Shown here piece after piece: positions 60,243 through 64,000 of a DNA stretch of 64,000 nucleotides. How positions within the stretch are numbered: the stretch's first letter is position 1; the number at the start of each line of letters is the position of its first letter. The notes under the pieces are model-generated. The model saw only the letters and a list, made by a program, of their open reading frames with translations, had not been told where the DNA came from and made no database searches. The position numbers and the translations under genes are program-made. Source of the DNA: Acidobacteriaceae bacterium. GTDB lineage: Bacteria; Acidobacteriota; Terriglobia; Terriglobales; Acidobacteriaceae. The stretch is from NCBI GenBank assembly GCA_025462735.1, contig JAOAPC010000008.1, positions 62,001-126,000 of the forward strand, given 5' to 3'.

Positions 60243-61492
60243 ATCCGATGTCACTCAAAGAAGCGCTAAACAGTTTCCCGCGAGAAAACTTCTCGAACAG
60301 CGACCCTCTGTCCGTGGTCGGCATCTGCCTCGACGAACAGACTTGGACAGTGCTGAAATCGTTCGCTGAATCCGCGCCGCTGATCCGGCTGCGCTCTCAT
60401 TTGTCCGAATACCGGGTGCAGGAAACGGACACAGGAACCGAGTGGATGGCCGGTCCGAAACCGGAGATATGCATTGTGGATTTCGACCGTGACCGCCGCA
60501 AGGCTGCTCTGGCTGCGGAGAACATTCACGGCGCGTCACCTGACACTGCCATTTTTGCAGTTTCCGCCGATGCCCAGCCTGACTTGATTATTCAAGCGAT
60601 GCGCAGCGGCTGCAGCGAGTATCTGCTGAAGCCCATTGGGAGGGAACAGCTTCTAAACGCGGTGGCGCGGGTCGGCGGGCGCAGGAAAGAACGCGCTCAA
60701 CCTTTCCGCGCACATGTATTGGCTTTCATGGGTGCCAAGGGCGGATGTGGTGTAACCAGTGTGGTCACCCAACTGGGAGTACTGCTGGCAAATACGTTCT
60801 CCAAGCGAACCCTCGTTGTCGATCTTCATTCAGATTTTGGCGACGCCGCTTTGTATCTGGGACTTACCCGGCATCGCTATCACTTCTTTGAATTGATCGA
60901 AAACACGGATCGGTTAGACGCCGAACTACTTCAGAGTTTCCTGGCACGACACTCCAGCGGACTGGATCTGGTTCCAGCGCCTGAGGGCAACGATGGGCCA
61001 CGGAGGATTCTGCCGGGGGCAGTAGCACAGACCTTCGACTTCTTGCGTACGCGCTATGACTACATCCTGGTCGATATGCCGCCGGGATTAAGCGACGAGA
61101 ACCTGGAGATGGTCCGACACTGTGATCAATTTCTCATGGTGGCACTGGCGGAAGTGTCGGCCCTGCGTAACGTGGTTCGACAGTTCAATTATTTGACCCA
61201 CAAAGAAATTCCACCGGAGAGATTCCGGGTAGTGCTGAATCGTCACCAGAAACGCTCGCTGATCACCGATGGCGAAATTGAAAAGACACTTGGACAAAAG
61301 CTTTTCTGGAAAATTCCAAATCAGTACGCGCACATCGTCAAGGCCATAAACGGCGGCGAGCCGATTGCGCAACTTTCAACATCAGAAGTTGCAAAGAGTC
61401 TCACCGATTTGGCAATGCACCTTGGAGCAAAACCCATCGCGACCGACAAGAAGAAAGATAACGCGGGCCTTCGCGGTTTTTTGGGCAGGTAA
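60239..61492 (+). CDS. cpaE: Pilus localisation ATPase CpaE/TadZ
   Basis: The 417-residue protein has a receiver-like N-terminal domain (about 25-145, ICIVDFDRDRR and SGCSEYLLKPIG). The ParA/MinD-type ATPase domain follows (about 158-400), with deviant Walker A GAKGGCGVTS (about 165-174). The signature Lys (K167) is present, but the second Lys is V172, as is common in TadZ/CpaE. It marks the site of pilus assembly. Spacing to cpaF is 14 bases. Confidence 0.92.
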   Translation: MNPMSLKEALNSFPRENFSNSDPLSVVGICLDEQTWTVLKSFAESAPLIRLRSHLSEYRVQETDTGTEWMAGPKPEICIVDFDRDRRKAALAAENIHGASPDTAIFAVSADAQPDLIIQAMRSGCSEYLLKPIGREQLLNAVARVGGRRKERAQPFRAHVLAFMGAKGGCGVTSVVTQLGVLLANTFSKRTLVVDLHSDFGDAALYLGLTRHRYHFFELIENTDRLDAELLQSFLARHSSGLDLVPAPEGNDGPRRILPGAVAQTFDFLRTRYDYILVDMPPGLSDENLEMVRHCDQFLMVALAEVSALRNVVRQFNYLTHKEIPPERFRVVLNRHQKRSLITDGEIEKTLGQKLFWKIPNQYAHIVKAINGGEPIAQLSTSEVAKSLTDLAMHLGAKPIATDKKKDNAGLRGFLGR

Positions 61493-61506
61493 TTTAAGAG
61501 GGATGT

Positions 61507-62865
61507 ATGGGCGAATTTAACTCGATCACATCGCAACTGGGTAGTTCAAATGCAGTGCCTGCGGCCGATATAAAGCGGACCGGACTCAGTTTCAAGGAAT
61601 ATCAGGAGCTGAAATCCAGCGTTCACCGCGACCTCATCAGCAGGGTCGATCTGGAACGCGTCGCCAACCAGCGGGACGATCACACCCGCAGCCAAGTGCT
61701 ATCGGTGATTCAAGATCTAGTTGCGAACCTGAAAACTCCGCTTAGCGGCCGTGAGCGGGAGCGACTCGCGCTGGAGGTGCTGGATGAGGTCTTCGGTCTG
61801 GGTCCGTTAGAGCCGGTACTCCAAGATCCCGGAGTGAGTGACATCCTGGTGAATGGCCCCCGGCAGGTTTACGTGGAGCGTGGGGGAATCCTTGAAGAAA
61901 GCAACATTATGTTCAAGGACAACGCGCACCTGATGAACATCATTGACAAAATCGTCTCGGCAGTTGGGAGGCGTGTGGACGAGTCTTCGCCAATGGTAGA
62001 TGCACGCCTTGCAGACGGCTCCCGCGTCAACGTGATCATTCCCCCGCTAGCGATCGATGGCCCGCATATCTCAATCCGCCGCTTCGGTCATATTCCAATC
62101 ACCGAAGACGACCTGCTTAGAAACCAAACTCTGACCAAACCCATGCTGGAGCTGCTGCGCGCGGCGGTGAAGGCGCGAATCAATGTTGTGATTTCAGGCG
62201 GCACCGGCGCCGGCAAAACCACACTGCTGAACGTTCTCTCCGGATACATCTCCGAGAAGGAGAGGATTGTGACTATTGAAGATTCCGCCGAACTACAACT
62301 GAAGCAGCGGCACTGCGTGCGCCTGGAAACACGGCCGGCAAACATCGAAGGCAGCGGCTCTATCATGCAGCGCCAACTGGTGATCAACAGCTTACGCATG
62401 CGGCCTGACCGGATAGTAGTTGGCGAGGTCCGCGGCGAGGAAGCCTTGGATATGTTGCAGGCCATGAACACCGGTCACGATGGCTCGATGACAACAGTTC
62501 ACGCCAACAGCCCGCGTGATGCAATTGCACGTATTGAAACCATGGCCCTTATGGCTAACTTGAATCTGCCGGAGAAGGCGGTTCGCCGGCAGATTGCATC
62601 AGCCGTTCAGCTGATTGTTCAGATTGCGCGCTTCACCGATGGCTCGCGTCGGGTGACCCATGTGACCGAAATCAGCGGCATGGAGGACGACGTGGTGAGC
62701 CTGCAGGATGTATTTGTGTTTGATAAGCAGGGTATTTCGCCGGACGGTCGCGTAATTGGCGCGTTTACGGCGACCGGTGTTCGACCCAATTTCTCAGAAC
62801 GACTAAACGCTTCGGGGATCAGTGTTCTTGCGTCATGGTTCGAGCATTCGCACAGTGTTAATTAG
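61507..62865 (+). CDS. cpaF: Tad pilus motor ATPase CpaF/TadA
   Basis: The 452-residue ATPase belongs to the type II/IV secretion superfamily. Its Walker A is [13 protein letters not shown] (K237); it also has the Asp-box region [10 protein letters not shown], the His box region with [20 protein letters not shown] and a Walker B-type segment [19 protein letters not shown]. An N-terminal helical domain (about 25-110) precedes the core. It powers polymerisation of the Flp fibre. A weak GAGGG lies before the ATG. Confidence 0.96.
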   Translation: MGEFNSITSQLGSSNAVPAADIKRTGLSFKEYQELKSSVHRDLISRVDLERVANQRDDHTRSQVLSVIQDLVANLKTPLSGRERERLALEVLDEVFGLGPLEPVLQDPGVSDILVNGPRQVYVERGGILEESNIMFKDNAHLMNIIDKIVSAVGRRVDESSPMVDARLADGSRVNVIIPPLAIDGPHISIRRFGHIPITEDDLLRNQTLTKPMLELLRAAVKARINVVISGGTGAGKTTLLNVLSGYISEKERIVTIEDSAELQLKQRHCVRLETRPANIEGSGSIMQRQLVINSLRMRPDRIVVGEVRGEEALDMLQAMNTGHDGSMTTVHANSPRDAIARIETMALMANLNLPEKAVRRQIASAVQLIVQIARFTDGSRRVTHVTEISGMEDDVVSLQDVFVFDKQGISPDGRVIGAFTATGVRPNFSERLNASGISVLASWFEHSHSVN

Positions 62866-62877
62866 AGGAAGAAAATA

Positions 62878-63834
62878 ATGCCCGCATTTTTATTCTTTCT
62901 GCTGCTGTTGACGGTCAGCTTCGCCGTTATCTTCTATCTCGTAAAACCTACGAAGACGGAGATAGCAGTCCAGCGGCGTTTGCAGACCATCAGGGTTGCG
63001 CACGAAGACGAAGGGGAAGCTCCGATAACGATCCTGAAAGAGGAGGGCTACAGCGCGAACCCAGGGATAAGCGAAATCGTCCGGCAAATCCCCGGCGCAA
63101 AGGAAACGCTCGATCTCATCGGACAGGCGGGTCGGGGGTGGCCGGTGAGCGCCTTCATGGGAATTGTCGGAATTTCCATGCTTATCACGGCATCCATTAC
63201 TTCCTTTTTTTTACCCAACGTACTTCCCCTCCTAGCAGGAATCGTAGCCGGCTGCCTCCCATATATCTATCTTCTCATTTTGCGTGAGAGACGCCTGCGG
63301 CGTTGTGACCAACTGCTGCCCGAAGCGATCGACCTTATGGCTCGCGGCCTCCGCGCCGGTCACGCATTGCCTGCAGTATTGGAGATGGTGGGAGACGAAA
63401 TCGCAGAGCCCCTTGGCGCAGAGTTCGAAAGCCTCCACGAAGAGCAGACCCTAGGGCTGCCGCTGCGCGAAGCAGTTATGAACATGGTGAGTCGTGTTCC
63501 GCGAGACGATATGCGATTCCTCGCGACTGCCATTCTTCTGCAGAAAGAAACCGGCGGCAATCTGGCAGTGATTCTGGACAAGACTGCGGTTGTAGCCCGG
63601 GAGCGCGAACGACTGCGCGGGCAATTGAGGATCTATACCGCACAGGGCCGAATCACCGGCTGGATACTCTGCGTCATGCCGTTCCTTATGTTTGGCCTGT
63701 TAAGCATACTCAATTGGAATACAGAGAAAGTTTTATTCACGGATCATCTAGGCAAAATCGCGGTCTACATTGGGATGGGTTTCATGGCTTGCGGCATCCT
63801 GGCGATCCGGCACATTGTGAATGTAAAGGTTTAA
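62878..63834 (+). CDS. tadB: Tad inner-membrane platform protein TadB
   Basis: The 318-residue protein has an N-terminal helix (about 3-22), two central helices (about 95-140), the T2SSF domain (about 155-285) with LLPEAIDLMARGLRAGHALPAVLEMV, and two C-terminal helices (about 262-318). It forms the inner-membrane platform with TadC and contacts the CpaF ATPase. The spacing of 12 bases to cpaF and 3 to the next gene, and the AGAGGAAG site before the ATG, show a common transcript. Confidence 0.93.
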   Translation: MPAFLFFLLLLTVSFAVIFYLVKPTKTEIAVQRRLQTIRVAHEDEGEAPITILKEEGYSANPGISEIVRQIPGAKETLDLIGQAGRGWPVSAFMGIVGISMLITASITSFFLPNVLPLLAGIVAGCLPYIYLLILRERRLRRCDQLLPEAIDLMARGLRAGHALPAVLEMVGDEIAEPLGAEFESLHEEQTLGLPLREAVMNMVSRVPRDDMRFLATAILLQKETGGNLAVILDKTAVVARERERLRGQLRIYTAQGRITGWILCVMPFLMFGLLSILNWNTEKVLFTDHLGKIAVYIGMGFMACGILAIRHIVNVKV

Positions 63835-63837
63835 CAG

Positions 63838-64000
63838 ATGACATTTATCATTCTGGGCGTTTGCTTGTTCGTCGGCTTCCTCTTCCTATTTCTCCTGCTA
63901 ATGCCGCGTCCATCGGCAGCGGGAGCACTACTGGAACAGGCTACGCGAACGACGCGGGTCACCGAGAATGTCCCGGTCTGGCGCAGCGCACTGAATGTCG
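63838..64000 (+). CDS. tadC: Tad platform protein TadC, N-terminal part (cut by the right edge)
   Basis: The ATG at 63838 opens a frame that continues to the window end (54 full codons). It encodes a long hydrophobic helix (IILGVCLFVGFLFLFLLLMP) followed by a polar stretch (LLEQATRTTRVTENVPVW). Position directly after tadB and the initial helix fit TadC. The T2SSF domain that would confirm it lies beyond the window. Confidence 0.75.
   Translation, partial: MTFIILGVCLFVGFLFLFLLLMPRPSAAGALLEQATRTTRVTENVPVWRSALNV

Overview
The window most likely comes from an acidobacterium (Acidobacteriota, Terriglobia/Koribacter-like). This is inferred from moderately high GC, a stand-alone group 1h [NiFe] hydrogenase operon of the type known in soil acidobacteria and actinobacteria, a Tad pilus locus, GH20 and creatininase-family exoenzymes, many TPR or proline-rich secreted proteins, and sigma-54 two-component regulators. 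No insertion sequence, prophage or CRISPR array was seen.

Layout. 1-20.8 kb is mostly housekeeping and scattered genes: a truncated unknown gene, a secreted creatininase-like amidohydrolase, a sugar-binding-like protein without signal peptide, a TPR protein, an NtrC/NtrB-type two-component pair, PEP carboxylase, an FmdB zinc ribbon, a PilZ protein, a GH20 hexosaminidase, DoxX, a MacB-like ABC exporter pair, an esterase, a DNA glycosylase and a free-standing B12-binding domain. 20.8-33.7 kb (minus strand) is one unbroken 16-gene run: hypF-hypC-hypD-hypE-hhyS-hhyL-nifU-like-orf62-DUF5947-DUF6084-orf328-orf106-protease-31-aa membrane microprotein-hypA-hypB. It carries both subunits of a high-affinity group 1h hydrogenase, its full Hyp machinery and at least six poorly described accessory genes. 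The small subunit shows the Cys-x2-Asp proximal-cluster motif of this class, has no Tat signal, and its only obvious membrane partner is the microprotein. 33.9 kb holds a tRNA-Pro(UGG), followed by a hybrid receiver-PAS-kinase gene broken by an apparent +1 frameshift.

35.6-41.2 kb carries TolC- and EmrA/HlyD-type efflux genes, a cytidylate-kinase-like protein and an ABC-F ATPase. From 41.4 kb the theme is cell envelope and pili: bactofilin, a very long TonB-like protein, then (minus strand) a sigma-54 activator with a degenerate receiver domain followed by tadE, tadE and tadG. A GT-C/aminotransferase island (49.3-57.0 kb) follows. The second half of the tad locus (57.3 kb to the right edge) holds two Flp pilins, cpaB, rcpA secretin, cpaE/tadZ, cpaF/tadA, tadB and the start of tadC.

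Two -24/-12 (sigma-54-like) promoters were read by eye. A strong one lies upstream of the sigma-54 activator gene and a weaker one upstream of the first flp gene, suggesting that this activator drives the pilus genes. The hydrogenase accessory module and the sigma-54/degenerate-receiver/Tad circuit are the most promising places for undescribed biology. Start codons were often reassigned from the longest reading frame where a ribosome-binding site, signal peptide or overlap argued for it.
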